Assembly (NCBI GenBank): GCA_017427415.1
Contig: JAFRSU010000072.1
Coordinates: 62,001 to 126,000 of the forward strand
Direction of reading: 5' to 3'
DNA from: Lachnospiraceae bacterium
GTDB lineage: Bacteria; Bacillota; Clostridia; Lachnospirales; Lachnospiraceae
DNA length: 64,000 nucleotides
Below are positions 25,537 through 34,253 of the stretch, in pieces. The notes beneath the pieces are model-generated. The model was given only the letters and a program-made list of their open reading frames with translations. It did no database searches and had not been told where the DNA came from. The position numbers and the translations under genes are program-made. Within the stretch, counting starts at the first letter, position 1; each line of letters begins with the position of its first letter.

Positions 25537-26314
25537 TATTTTCCTCTTTTTTTATATACTCGATCACATTTACATCCGAATTTTTGGCAAGCTCACACAT
25601 CCTTGCATACACCTTATCCCTCAGCAGCTTCCTGTTTACCTTCGGGCTTCCTTCCTTTTCGGGATAAAAAGGTCCTTCTATATATGTAACCATTTTCGGG
25701 CGTTTCCTGATCCTTGTCTTTTTATATGTATTTACAAAGCAGAATACAGGTGCCTGCAGACTCACCGGATACAGGAATGATGTATCGACAAACGGTCTTA
25801 TCCCCGTATAATACGGCCAGATATGTGCCTCAGGATATATGACTAAGGGATTTCCTTCAGTCACTCTCCCATTTACCGCTGCAAGAAAATTCTTATATGC
25901 GGCCTTATCGTCCGGTATGGGCAGTCCGCCTAATGCGGGGACCATTTTCCCGAACACCGGTACTTTAAGGTTGTTCGGATGGACTATGATATATGTCCTC
26001 CTCGGGAATGTAAGCCTCGTCTGCAGTAACGCATCCCCTAACGGCTGTGTATGGTTTCCGTAGAGAAATATCCCCTTACCCTTAAAAGGCTTAAGTTTTT
26101 CCCTGCCTACGATCTTCTGCCTGAACACGATCAGCGCATACAGTACGACTATAGGATACATCACTATCCGGTACAAAAAGAAATTCATAAATCTCTTTAT
26201 ACCCGATCTTCTCTCGTAATCATATGAGCCGTCTATATACGGCGGATCGGTGGTAAAGGTGGAAAACTCGTCATGGAGCTCGTCCGTATAATATATCACT
26301 TTCCTGTCATCCAT
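25529..26314 (-). CDS. PlsC-type 1-acylglycerol-3-phosphate acyltransferase-like protein
   Basis: 261 residues with an N-terminal hydrophobic anchor (about 38-62, FLYRIVMYPIVVLYALIVF). The active-site block reads FLYGNHTQPLGDALL, so five residues separate His and Asp instead of the usual four. The second motif is LVIYPEAHIWPYY. Family role: acyl transfer to lysophospholipid-like acceptors at the membrane. First gene of the envelope group with a promoter at 26360-26387. AAAGGA precedes the ATG. The altered spacing may mean an unusual acceptor; activity cannot be judged from sequence. Confidence 0.82.
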   Translation of the reverse strand: MDDRKVIYYTDELHDEFSTFTTDPPYIDGSYDYERRSGIKRFMNFFLYRIVMYPIVVLYALIVFRQKIVGREKLKPFKGKGIFLYGNHTQPLGDALLQTRLTFPRRTYIIVHPNNLKVPVFGKMVPALGGLPIPDDKAAYKNFLAAVNGRVTEGNPLVIYPEAHIWPYYTGIRPFVDTSFLYPVSLQAPVFCFVNTYKKTRIRKRPKMVTYIEGPFYPEKEGSPKVNRKLLRDKVYARMCELAKNSDVNVIEYIKKEENNG

Positions 26315-26359
26315 GCTTCCTTTCCATCCTTTTTCAAACAGTCAATACATAATATTACC

Positions 26360-26387
26360 ATTATACTCAAATCCCGATTTTTTTCAA
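26360..26387 (-). promoter_or_regulatory. promoter of the acyltransferase/GT8 operon
   Basis: -35 TTGAAA (26382-26387), 16-nt spacer, -10 TATAAT (26360-26365). It lies 15 bp from the end of the structured repeat element. Confidence 0.65.
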
Positions 26388-26401
26388 CCACAGATTTGTG
26401 G

Positions 26402-26593
26402 ATACGGTTACTATTCACAGCTAATCTGCTAAAAAGCAAATCGCAAGCTTGCTTGCAGATTTGCTTTTATGCAGATTAAGCTGTGGAAGCTGGACAAAAC
26501 TCACGAGTAAACATAAGCCGCTTTAGCGGCGACTTACGGCGCAGCCGGAAGGTTTATGAGTGAGATTTGTACAGCTGTGAATAGTAACCGTAT
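26402..26593 (+). repeat. structured inverted-repeat element, copy A
   Basis: 192 bp bounded by perfect 21-bp terminal inverted repeats (26402-26422 and 26573-26593). Inside, arm 1 is AATCTGC...GCAGATT (26423-26477) enclosing an 11-bp stem, AAAAGCAAATC with GATTTGCTTTT. Arm 2 (about 26491-26570) is ACAAAACTCAC with GTGAGATTTGT, enclosing small hairpins such as GCCGC-TTTA-GCGGC and CGGC-GCA-GCCG. A second copy lies at 52230-52407 in the opposite orientation. No coding potential, no transposase. It fills most of the 380-bp gap between divergent genes. Confidence 0.85.
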
Positions 26594-26612
26594 AAAGAAA
26601 GTAAAATCAATA

Positions 26613-26641
26613 TTTACATAAAACGCAAAATAGTGTAAAAT
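26613..26641 (+). promoter_or_regulatory. promoter of the LtaS-like gene
   Basis: -35 TTTACA (26613-26618), 17-nt spacer, -10 TAAAAT (26636-26641), just outside the structured element. Confidence 0.6.
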
Positions 26642-26694
26642 CATGTGCAAATGTTTTTACGGCACTTTTAGTTTTATCGGGAGTATTATCGAAA

Positions 26695-28713
26695 ATGAAC
26701 GCGGTATCGGTTATAAAAGAAAGTTTTAAAGATATAAAAAAAATAACAAGGACTCACTTTACCATCGCAATGCTTGGAGCATTTCTTTTAAGCATCATCG
26801 CAGTAGTGAGGCTTCCTTTATACCCGAAGCTGCTGTCCGCTTCGGACTGGTTCCTTATATTTTTGCCCCCGCTCATTTCACTGTTTTTCTTTTATGCGGC
26901 TGAAGAAAAGCCCATACGTTCCGTTTTTTGGTTTACCCGCCTGATATATCTTATCTTCTCTCCTTTTATAGTGATAGCAGTCGGAGATATCATATTCGGG
27001 GATGATAAGACGGGAGTCTACTCCGAGCATCCCTTAACCCGGTTCTTACCCATATGGTTCATCTTATGGGTTTTTGGATGTATTATCTTAAAGCTTTTAG
27101 CTTATGCAGTAAGGCATGCTTCCCAAAAGGCTCTGAAAAACGATAATCCCGTAATGAAAGCCATCCGTGACTTTACAGTCATGTACACTCCGCAAAAGGT
27201 GATAGATAAGGAAAAGAACAAAAAATCAAGCAGATGGGTATGGATAATCCTTTGTCTCTTACTTATCGCACTTGCGGTATTCCTGCTAACGGTCACGTTG
27301 TTTTTACATAATGTCTATTCCAATATGGAATTTGAAGCCATACTTTTTACGATCACCTTTGCGGCAGGAGGTCTGGCTTTAGAGGACCTGATCGCAGGAT
27401 TTCTGCTGGTTGTTTTCTTTTGCATTGTGTCAGGATATCTCGGTTACCATTTACTCAAATGCTTCAATAACGATAAGCTTACCGTGACCGATACCGGGCG
27501 CGACGGAAAATATACACTTAAGCTTGACCGTAAAAAAAGAGCCGTTCATATCGTGCTCTCTATTGTGCTCTTTTTGACATGTACTTTTCTTTTCTCTTCC
27601 CAGACCAATTTCGCCCACTATATAAAGGTAAAGAGCGATTCATCCGGGATATATGAAAAGTACTACGTTGAACCCACGGAAAATATTGTAAGCTTTCCCG
27701 GTAAAAAGAGGAATCTCATATATATCTTCCTCGAATCCATGGAAAATACTTATGCATCAAGAGAGTCAGGCGGTTCCCAGGAAAAGGATTATATCAGCGG
27801 ACTTTCTAAGCTGATCTGTGAAAAAGACAGCGTAAACTTTTCAAATACCGACAGACTCGGAGGGGCATCCGTGTTCGTCCCCGCCATCTCACATACCATG
27901 GGCTCGACTGTAGCCCAGACCACCGGTATAACAACTGATACTAAGATATTCCCCTTATGGGGAAAGGCAGGCTTTCCGCCCGTAAAAAAGCTGGAAGATA
28001 TCCTGCATGATAACGGCTACAATCAGGTATATATAGAAGGCTCTAAAGGCGCATTTTCCATGTATGACACATATGTCGGCAGATACGATGACAGTCTGGT
28101 CTATGACAGGGAAAACCTTGCAGAACTCGGATACTCAGATGAGAGTGCCGATTATATCTGGAAATGGGGAATAGAAGACAGGAAGCTGATCGACATAACC
28201 AAGGAGCTTATCACCGAGATATCAAAGAAGGATAAGCCCTTCTTCGTCACCATGTACACGATGGATACCCACACCTTTGAATGCGGGCACCGCTGCCAGT
28301 ATTGTGATGAAGGGATATATAACGATTACTTAGCAGCAGTTGATTGCTCTTCAAGCGCTGTCGCAAAGCTTGTAGAATGGATAAAGCAGCAGCCTTTTTA
28401 CGCTGATACGACCATAATACTTGTCGGAGACCATCTCGGCAACCAGAAAACCTCAAAAGTAGATATCGATGAAGACTATATAAGGACTACCTACAACTGC
28501 TTCATCAATCCGGCTAAAACACCGGTAAATACCAAAAACAGGATTTTTTCATCACTTGATATGTTCCCTACTACACTCTCTGCCATAGGTGCAGATATAG
28601 CGGGCGACAGGCTCGGGCTCGGAACCGATCTTTTCTCCTCTACACCGACATTATGTGAAGAATTAGGAGAAGACCTATATAAAGAAGAACTTGAAAAGAG
28701 CAGCGGCAACTAA
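26695..28713 (+). CDS. LTA synthase family sulfatase (phosphoglycerol transferase)
   Basis: 672 residues: five or six N-terminal membrane segments (to about residue 310), then an extracytoplasmic sulfatase-fold domain. Seen: metal ligand in NLIYIFLESMENTY, the likely catalytic Thr in ISHTMGSTVAQTTGI (about 399-411), FFVTMYTMDTHTFE, and the metal site IILVGDHLGNQ. LtaS/MdoB enzymes transfer phosphoglycerol from phosphatidylglycerol to a lipid or glycan acceptor. It is divergent from the PlsC/GT8 group, which could supply a glycolipid anchor (inference). The stop codon lies inside the bidirectional terminator at 28697-28727. Confidence 0.9.
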   Translation: MNAVSVIKESFKDIKKITRTHFTIAMLGAFLLSIIAVVRLPLYPKLLSASDWFLIFLPPLISLFFFYAAEEKPIRSVFWFTRLIYLIFSPFIVIAVGDIIFGDDKTGVYSEHPLTRFLPIWFILWVFGCIILKLLAYAVRHASQKALKNDNPVMKAIRDFTVMYTPQKVIDKEKNKKSSRWVWIILCLLLIALAVFLLTVTLFLHNVYSNMEFEAILFTITFAAGGLALEDLIAGFLLVVFFCIVSGYLGYHLLKCFNNDKLTVTDTGRDGKYTLKLDRKKRAVHIVLSIVLFLTCTFLFSSQTNFAHYIKVKSDSSGIYEKYYVEPTENIVSFPGKKRNLIYIFLESMENTYASRESGGSQEKDYISGLSKLICEKDSVNFSNTDRLGGASVFVPAISHTMGSTVAQTTGITTDTKIFPLWGKAGFPPVKKLEDILHDNGYNQVYIEGSKGAFSMYDTYVGRYDDSLVYDRENLAELGYSDESADYIWKWGIEDRKLIDITKELITEISKKDKPFFVTMYTMDTHTFECGHRCQYCDEGIYNDYLAAVDCSSSAVAKLVEWIKQQPFYADTTIILVGDHLGNQKTSKVDIDEDYIRTTYNCFINPAKTPVNTKNRIFSSLDMFPTTLSAIGADIAGDRLGLGTDLFSSTPTLCEELGEDLYKEELEKSSGN

Positions 28714-28727
28714 ACCGCTGCTCTTTT
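28697..28727. terminator. bidirectional terminator between convergent genes
   Basis: GAGCAGCGG...CCGCTGCTC, 9-bp stem, then TTTTT on the plus strand. On the minus strand the hairpin is followed by TTTTCAAG. It overlaps the LtaS-like stop codon. Confidence 0.85.
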
Positions 28728-30671
28728 TCATTTAACCTTCCGGTACCATTCTGCCGTAAAGTCATATCTTTTATTTATAAAATTTCTTCTTTCTATCGGG
28801 CATTCCATTATCTTTATATACCCGAAAGTAGGGTCTTCCTCCGGTATCAACCTGTCCAATCTGTCATCATCGGCATACATGAATGTGGCAAGATCTTCAT
28901 TTTCTATATCCGGATATATATTCTCCATCCCGATATACACTATAGCCTTAGGGAAGAAGAACTTCGCATAATCATACATATTCTGCTCTAAGACATTATC
29001 TGTGAAAACCACCAGGTTAAACTCATCAGTCGCTTTAAGATCATATTCACTAAGCGTGTCTTCCACATAAGATATCAGATGCTTCATCGGCTGGATGTAC
29101 CTGAAATAGTTGAACGATATGTGCGGCTGCGAAAAGTTCAGCAGTCCGATAGCTATCATCAGCACTAAGACTATGCTTTGGATAAATACAGGTATCCTTA
29201 TATCATGTTTTTTAAGGAAATTCATCAGCACTATAAAGATACCCGTTAAAAGTACCGGTATCACTATCATATTCCTTTGTAGTATCCAGGCTTTTTCGTA
29301 AGCCGTGTAGCCTGTCATATGATCGGACATAAATACTACTGCAAGTACCCATAAGCTTATCAACGCGTCGTGCAGCTTAAACGCTCCCGCTATCGAGAGG
29401 ATCATATACAAAAGCACCAGACCGCCGAATATACCTAAAAACCTTGCATTCGCATCCGTAAAGAACTCCTTCCAGGATGTAAACATGCTGTTAAGTACGG
29501 AGCCCTCTTCCCTGAACTCGGTGATCCTGTCGGAACGTCCGGGTATAAAAGTGGCAAGGAAGAATATGATGATATTAACCGCAACACCTATCGAGGCGAT
29601 CATATCCGACGATAATACTCTGCTTTCCCCGCGGCACATGCGGTTGCGGGTATTACTGTTCTTATCCGCTGTACTAATACTTTTTGTGCCTACATTACCT
29701 AAAAGTTCATCTTCTGCAATGTCCTTCTCCGCTTTCCGGTCACCGGTATCTTTAAAAGAGGCATCTTCACGATTGACCGGATTATTATTTATGGAAATAT
29801 CTCTAAGTATCTCGTCATTATAATCCGGGTCCAAAGGAGCTTTTATATCCTCTTTGATTTCTTTCTGCGGCTTTTTTCCCTTAAGTCTTTCAAGTAACAG
29901 GATGAACACTGTTAAAAGCCCCATCGAAGCAAGTACCGGAGTATACGAGTCAGCCATAAGGCATCCGGTCCAGGCTATAGCTATATACAGCTTTATGTCA
30001 TTATGTATAAGGATCTTCAGGTACAGCCCGATGGCAAGCATAGTCAAAGATACCGGTATTATGGCCTGCTCAAAGTTCTGGTAGTATTCTGTGATAAACG
30101 GGAAACAAAGAAGTGAAAAGCAAGGCAAAAGTGCGTACTCTTCCCGCATGTCCCTGCTCTTTAGCCAGGTCCTCAGTCCGAAAAACAGTACGGTAAGCCC
30201 CACTATAAAATATAATCCGAACCCGGCATGAAGCGTCCATATCCCCCTGCCAAGTATAAAAGCCGGGATAGCCGCTATGGTATATTGTCTGTCAGGGTAG
30301 CCTAAGAATGCCTTTCCAGTATAATTCAGGTCGGCATAAGAAAATGAGTCAAGTCCCGCAGCTGCCTGCTGAGCTGCATCGGGATTGATATCCGAATATG
30401 ATATATTTCCGATAAAGCTGAAAAAGAGGAGCACAAGTACAAAGAACCCTAAAGAAACAAAATATTTCTTTCCTTTGATATCGCTATATACCTGCTTCCC
30501 CGTATAATACAAAAACAGTCCGCCCAAAAAAAGTGCAGTCAAAAGCCAGACCCATGCCGCCAGAACGGAAAACAACCCGCCGGCGGCATAAGCCAGTATT
30601 TCAAGCATAGAGCTTATAAGAAAATAAATTATCAATATTTTTGATCTGTTACCTTCTTTTATAAAACCCAT
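28728..30671 (-). CDS. polytopic membrane protein, glycosyltransferase-like, unknown function
   Basis: 647 residues with roughly twelve hydrophobic segments. A hydrophilic acidic insertion of about 100 residues (about 265-365, rich in Asp, Glu, Lys and Asn) interrupts the membrane region. The C-terminal ~110 residues are soluble (LVVFTDNVLEQNMYDYAKFFF...). The layout resembles Gram-positive GT39/DUF-type envelope glycosyltransferases, but no catalytic motif is clear, so no activity is claimed. It starts 39 bp after the ABC fusion gene on the same strand and ends in the terminator shared with the LtaS-like gene. Confidence 0.6.
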   Translation of the reverse strand: MGFIKEGNRSKILIIYFLISSMLEILAYAAGGLFSVLAAWVWLLTALFLGGLFLYYTGKQVYSDIKGKKYFVSLGFFVLVLLFFSFIGNISYSDINPDAAQQAAAGLDSFSYADLNYTGKAFLGYPDRQYTIAAIPAFILGRGIWTLHAGFGLYFIVGLTVLFFGLRTWLKSRDMREEYALLPCFSLLCFPFITEYYQNFEQAIIPVSLTMLAIGLYLKILIHNDIKLYIAIAWTGCLMADSYTPVLASMGLLTVFILLLERLKGKKPQKEIKEDIKAPLDPDYNDEILRDISINNNPVNREDASFKDTGDRKAEKDIAEDELLGNVGTKSISTADKNSNTRNRMCRGESRVLSSDMIASIGVAVNIIIFFLATFIPGRSDRITEFREEGSVLNSMFTSWKEFFTDANARFLGIFGGLVLLYMILSIAGAFKLHDALISLWVLAVVFMSDHMTGYTAYEKAWILQRNMIVIPVLLTGIFIVLMNFLKKHDIRIPVFIQSIVLVLMIAIGLLNFSQPHISFNYFRYIQPMKHLISYVEDTLSEYDLKATDEFNLVVFTDNVLEQNMYDYAKFFFPKAIVYIGMENIYPDIENEDLATFMYADDDRLDRLIPEEDPTFGYIKIMECPIERRNFINKRYDFTAEWYRKVK

Positions 30672-30708
30672 ACTATCCCGTCACCCCAACTCTTCGGACG
30701 CTTATTTA

Positions 30709-30726
30709 TGTCATTCTGAGCGAATC
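30709..30726. repeat. dispersed TCATTCTGAGCGAA repeat, partial copy
   Basis: TGTCATTCTGAGCGAA, the first part of the 3143-3169 repeat. It forms the stop codon and last residues (RSE) of the ABC fusion gene. Confidence 0.55.
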
Positions 30727-33239
30727 TTGCCGTCTTCAATAACAAATACTTCATCACATACTCTTGACACCAGTCTCATATCATGTGATATCAGGATATA
30801 GGTAAGTCCGAATGCTTTTTTAAGCTTCATAAGCAGGTCAAGTATCTGCTCCTGTATGGTAACATCAAGTGCCGACACAGGCTCATCAAGGATGATCAGG
30901 CTCTTCTTCTGGATCAGGGTCAGTGCTATAGCTATCCTCTGCCTCTGTCCGCCGGAAAGCTCGGATATTTTCCTTCCCAGTATCTCCTCGTCAAGCTCGG
31001 TTTTATGGAGCATGGACTTTATCTCGGTAAGCATTCTTTCCCTGTTTTTCTTTTTCCATGAGTACCCGAAGCCGTTCTTAAGACGGAGCGGTTCCTCCAA
31101 TATACGCCTTACCTTAAATGCAGGGTTAAGAGATGAATACGGATCCTGGAATACCATACAAGGTCTGTCACAGCCAAGCTCCAGCTTTCCTTCGATATAT
31201 CTCTGCAGTCCCGCTATAGCCTTTACGAGCGTACTCTTTCCGCTTCCGCTCTCACCCACTATACCCGCGGTAATGCCTTCCTTTATCTCAAACGAGACAT
31301 CATCTATTACTTTCTTAAGCCCTTTCTGCTTTTTCGAAGCCATCTTATATGATACACTTAAATGCTCCGCTTTGACAAGTGTTTTTCCTGTACCCTTTTG
31401 TCTGTACTGTTTCGTGGAAAATGCAGCAGCCAGCAGCTTTTTGCCATAATCGGTCTTAGGAGTACCGAATCTTAAGATGCAATCTTCTTCCGAAAGCTCC
31501 GTTCCCTTTTTATGATGTTTGTCTGTGCTGCCTTCACTCTCTGTATGTGCTGTATCCGACTTCAATTCCATCGTCTCCACGATGTTTCCGTCCTGCATGA
31601 TAAGTACTCTGTCGGCAAGCTTTCCTATGACTCTTAAGTCATGGGATATCAGCATGATCGCGGTTTTGTACTTTCTGTTGATATGCTTAAAAATATCAAG
31701 TATGATATCAGCCACACCCGCATCAAGCGCTGTGGTAGGTTCATCCGCCAGTATAAGATCGGCTTTGGCGATAAGTGCCATGGCGATACATACTCTCTGT
31801 CTCATACCGCCCGAAAGCTCAAACGGATACATATCATAGAGCTTATCGGCATCCTTCAGGCCGGTATCCTCCAAAGCATCAAGCACCAGCTTCTTCTGCT
31901 CATCCTCAGACAGATGAGCCGCATGTATATCCAGTATCTCATCTATCTGTACACCTATCTTCTGCACCGGATTAAGACTGGTCATGGGCTCCTGGAATAC
32001 GTATGCGAGTCTTCCGCCGCGCAGCTTTCTGTATTCTTCTTCAGACAGCTTTGTTAAGTCTGTCTTTCCATCTAAGATTATGCTTCCGCCGGTTATGGCA
32101 GCTTTTTCGGAAAGTATCCCCATGATGCTCATGGCTGTTAAGCTCTTGCCCGAGCCCGACTCTCCTACTACGCCCAATACCTCACCCTTATGTATGTCAA
32201 ATGAGATACCGAGCAATGTATCATCTATACCGTCATCCTCGATAAAGCCCACTTCAAGATTACGTACGCTTATCATGGGAACCGGCTCTGATGCCTTGAT
32301 ATCTTTTTTCTCTATATCAGCAGCTCCCGTATTATTTATTGTACCTGCATTATTCTTATCATTAGCGTCTTCAGCTTCCTTCTCTGCCCTTAACTTCTCT
32401 ATCTTTCTCTTTACCGCATTTAATGATACGCCTGATACTCCGAAGTTATCACTGACTAAAGTTAACCCGAGTATGAACAATATCATCTCCAAACACGGGA
32501 ACAGCTCGTACCAGGGGGCATTAAGCAGAAAAGTCTTTGCTTCCGAAAGCATACGTCCCAAGCTCGGGTCCGGAGGCTGTACGCCCAGCCCTAAGTAACT
32601 TAAGCCCGCCTCAGCAAGCACTGCATTATTGATGCCCACAAGTATTGCCGAGAAAAGTATGGGCAGGGTATTCGGAAGTATATGTATAAAGACCACGCGC
32701 AGATGCCCTGCTCCCATGAGCCTTGCATTCTGTACGTAATCACGGTTTTTCTCTTTTAAGTATTCCGATCTCATGATCCTGGCAAAGCTCGGAATAAATA
32801 CTAAGCCAAGTGCGATACAGATATTCCATGTACCCTTGTCTATAAGTGATACAACTACCAGTGCCAATAGTATACTCGGGAACGAAGCCAGACAGTCGTT
32901 TACCCTCATCAATATTTCGTCGACAATACCGCCGAAATATCCGGTAAGTGCACCGATCACGGTACCTATCACCGCACCCATGGTCACTGTGAACAGCGAG
33001 ATACCGAAGGTGGTAGCCGCGCCCTTCATCACACGGGTAAAAATGTCGCGTCCGTAGTCATCGGTTCCGAACAAATGCTTAAACGTAGGATGCTTTAACA
33101 TCTCCGAGTAGTTTACTTCATTCGGATCGTAGAATTGCACAAAAACGGTAAATATCACCGGAAGCGTCGCAAAGCCAAGTAATATGAGACCTACGATCAA
33201 ACGTATATTTTTATTGTTGTATTTTAATTCCTTATTCAT
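30711..33239 (-). CDS. oligopeptide ABC transporter: fused permease, ATPase and ATPase (OppC-OppD-OppF)
   Basis: 842 residues. About 1-283 is a DppC/OppC-type permease (HLFGTDDYGRDIFTRV, EAGLSYLGLGVQPPDPSLG). A linker rich in Asn, Asp and Lys follows. About 320-590 is ATPase 1: GESGSGKSLTA, LSGGMRQRV, LILADEPTTALD. About 620-842 is ATPase 2: GESGSGKSTLV, LSGGQRQRI, LIILDEPVSALD. Both ATPases keep complete Walker A, signature and Walker B motifs. Known role: peptide or nickel uptake. The start overlaps the OppB stop (ATGA). The terminal residues come from a dispersed repeat. These three parts are normally separate genes. Confidence 0.93.
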   Translation of the reverse strand: MNKELKYNNKNIRLIVGLILLGFATLPVIFTVFVQFYDPNEVNYSEMLKHPTFKHLFGTDDYGRDIFTRVMKGAATTFGISLFTVTMGAVIGTVIGALTGYFGGIVDEILMRVNDCLASFPSILLALVVVSLIDKGTWNICIALGLVFIPSFARIMRSEYLKEKNRDYVQNARLMGAGHLRVVFIHILPNTLPILFSAILVGINNAVLAEAGLSYLGLGVQPPDPSLGRMLSEAKTFLLNAPWYELFPCLEMILFILGLTLVSDNFGVSGVSLNAVKRKIEKLRAEKEAEDANDKNNAGTINNTGAADIEKKDIKASEPVPMISVRNLEVGFIEDDGIDDTLLGISFDIHKGEVLGVVGESGSGKSLTAMSIMGILSEKAAITGGSIILDGKTDLTKLSEEEYRKLRGGRLAYVFQEPMTSLNPVQKIGVQIDEILDIHAAHLSEDEQKKLVLDALEDTGLKDADKLYDMYPFELSGGMRQRVCIAMALIAKADLILADEPTTALDAGVADIILDIFKHINRKYKTAIMLISHDLRVIGKLADRVLIMQDGNIVETMELKSDTAHTESEGSTDKHHKKGTELSEEDCILRFGTPKTDYGKKLLAAAFSTKQYRQKGTGKTLVKAEHLSVSYKMASKKQKGLKKVIDDVSFEIKEGITAGIVGESGSGKSTLVKAIAGLQRYIEGKLELGCDRPCMVFQDPYSSLNPAFKVRRILEEPLRLKNGFGYSWKKKNRERMLTEIKSMLHKTELDEEILGRKISELSGGQRQRIAIALTLIQKKSLIILDEPVSALDVTIQEQILDLLMKLKKAFGLTYILISHDMRLVSRVCDEVFVIEDGKIRSE

Positions 33240-34186
33240 AGGCCCTCCTCCGTCTGCCTCGGATCGAGCAGCCTGTACGCGATATCAACCAGGAAGTTGA
33301 CCGTGATGACTATCAGCGCTATGTACATAACTATAGCCTGCACCACGGGATAATCCCTGTTTGATATGGAATTGACGAGCAGCAAGCCCATGCCGGGAAG
33401 GTTAAATACCTTTTCGATCATGATACTTCCGGCCATGACTTCTGCCACTATGAGACCTATAAATGTTATAACGGGAAGCATTGAGTTTTTAAGCACATGC
33501 TTCCACATGATCCTGTTTACCGAACATCCCTTGGCCTTAGCGGTTCTTACATAATCACACTTAAGCTCTTTTTTTACCGAGGTCTTCATAAACCTGACCG
33601 TCATGGCTATCTTGGGAAGTGCTACCGCTAACGCAGGGAAAAACATGCATTGTAAGAATTCCGGGAAATCAGTCAAGGGTGACACGTATTTTCCGGGGAC
33701 AAAAAGGCTGAACACTATACCGAATACAAAAGATATAAGTATACCCTGTACAAACGAAGGAACAGCCATAAAAAGCTGTGCTATCCAGTCGGATACTATG
33801 TCTACGATCCCGCCCGGTTTTTTCGCACATATAAGTCCAAGCGGTATGGATATCACTACAATCAGGATGATGGATAAAACTCCCAGCCATATAGTAACCG
33901 GCAGTCTCGCACCGATCAGCTCCGATACCTTCATCGGTCCGTATTTTATGGAGACTCCGAGGTCCCCTGTAAATATCCCGCCGAACCACGAAAAAAAGCG
34001 TGCAAAAACATTACGGTCATAGCCGTACTGTGCACGCAGTTCCTCTACCTGCTCGGGTGTAGCCTCTATGCCGAGTTTGGACATAGCTGCATCACCCGGT
34101 ATTATCTGGAATAAAAGAAAGGAAAGCAGCGCAACACAAAAAAGCGTGATCAAAAATGATATCAGCTTCTTTATGTAATAATTCAT
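33236..34186 (-). CDS. oligopeptide ABC transporter permease, OppB/DppB type
   Basis: 316 residues and about six membrane segments, start MNYYIKKLISFLITLFCVALLSF. It has the conserved PGDAAMSKLG region, the EAA-type loop VRTAKAKGCSVNRIMWKHVLKNS, and the C-terminal DPRQTEEGL tail usual for DppB-type permeases. ATG 34186 is chosen over 34201 because GGGAGGG lies 6 nt upstream. It follows the binding-protein gene and overlaps the downstream fusion by 4 bp. Confidence 0.93.
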   Translation of the reverse strand: MNYYIKKLISFLITLFCVALLSFLLFQIIPGDAAMSKLGIEATPEQVEELRAQYGYDRNVFARFFSWFGGIFTGDLGVSIKYGPMKVSELIGARLPVTIWLGVLSIILIVVISIPLGLICAKKPGGIVDIVSDWIAQLFMAVPSFVQGILISFVFGIVFSLFVPGKYVSPLTDFPEFLQCMFFPALAVALPKIAMTVRFMKTSVKKELKCDYVRTAKAKGCSVNRIMWKHVLKNSMLPVITFIGLIVAEVMAGSIMIEKVFNLPGMGLLLVNSISNRDYPVVQAIVMYIALIVITVNFLVDIAYRLLDPRQTEEGL

Positions 34187-34212
34187 GCGCTGCCCTCCCA
34201 TGATTATTTTTA

Positions 34213-34240
34213 AGATCCTTCGCTTACGCTCAGGATGACA
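34213..34240. repeat. dispersed TCATCCTGAGCG repeat, inverted copy
   Basis: AGATCCTTCGCTTACGCTCAGGATGACA, read on the minus strand as TGTCATCCTGAGCGTAAGCG and onward. It lies in the 67-bp gap between the binding-protein and OppB genes. It can fold as a short hairpin through CGCTTACG/CGTAAGCG. Confidence 0.55.
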
Positions 34241-34253
34241 ATATTAATATCTA

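Noticed and set aside
26402..26593. Possible insertion sequence because of the 21-bp terminal inverted repeats
   Set aside because: Only 192 bp with no transposase frame. At best a non-autonomous element; reported as a structured repeat.
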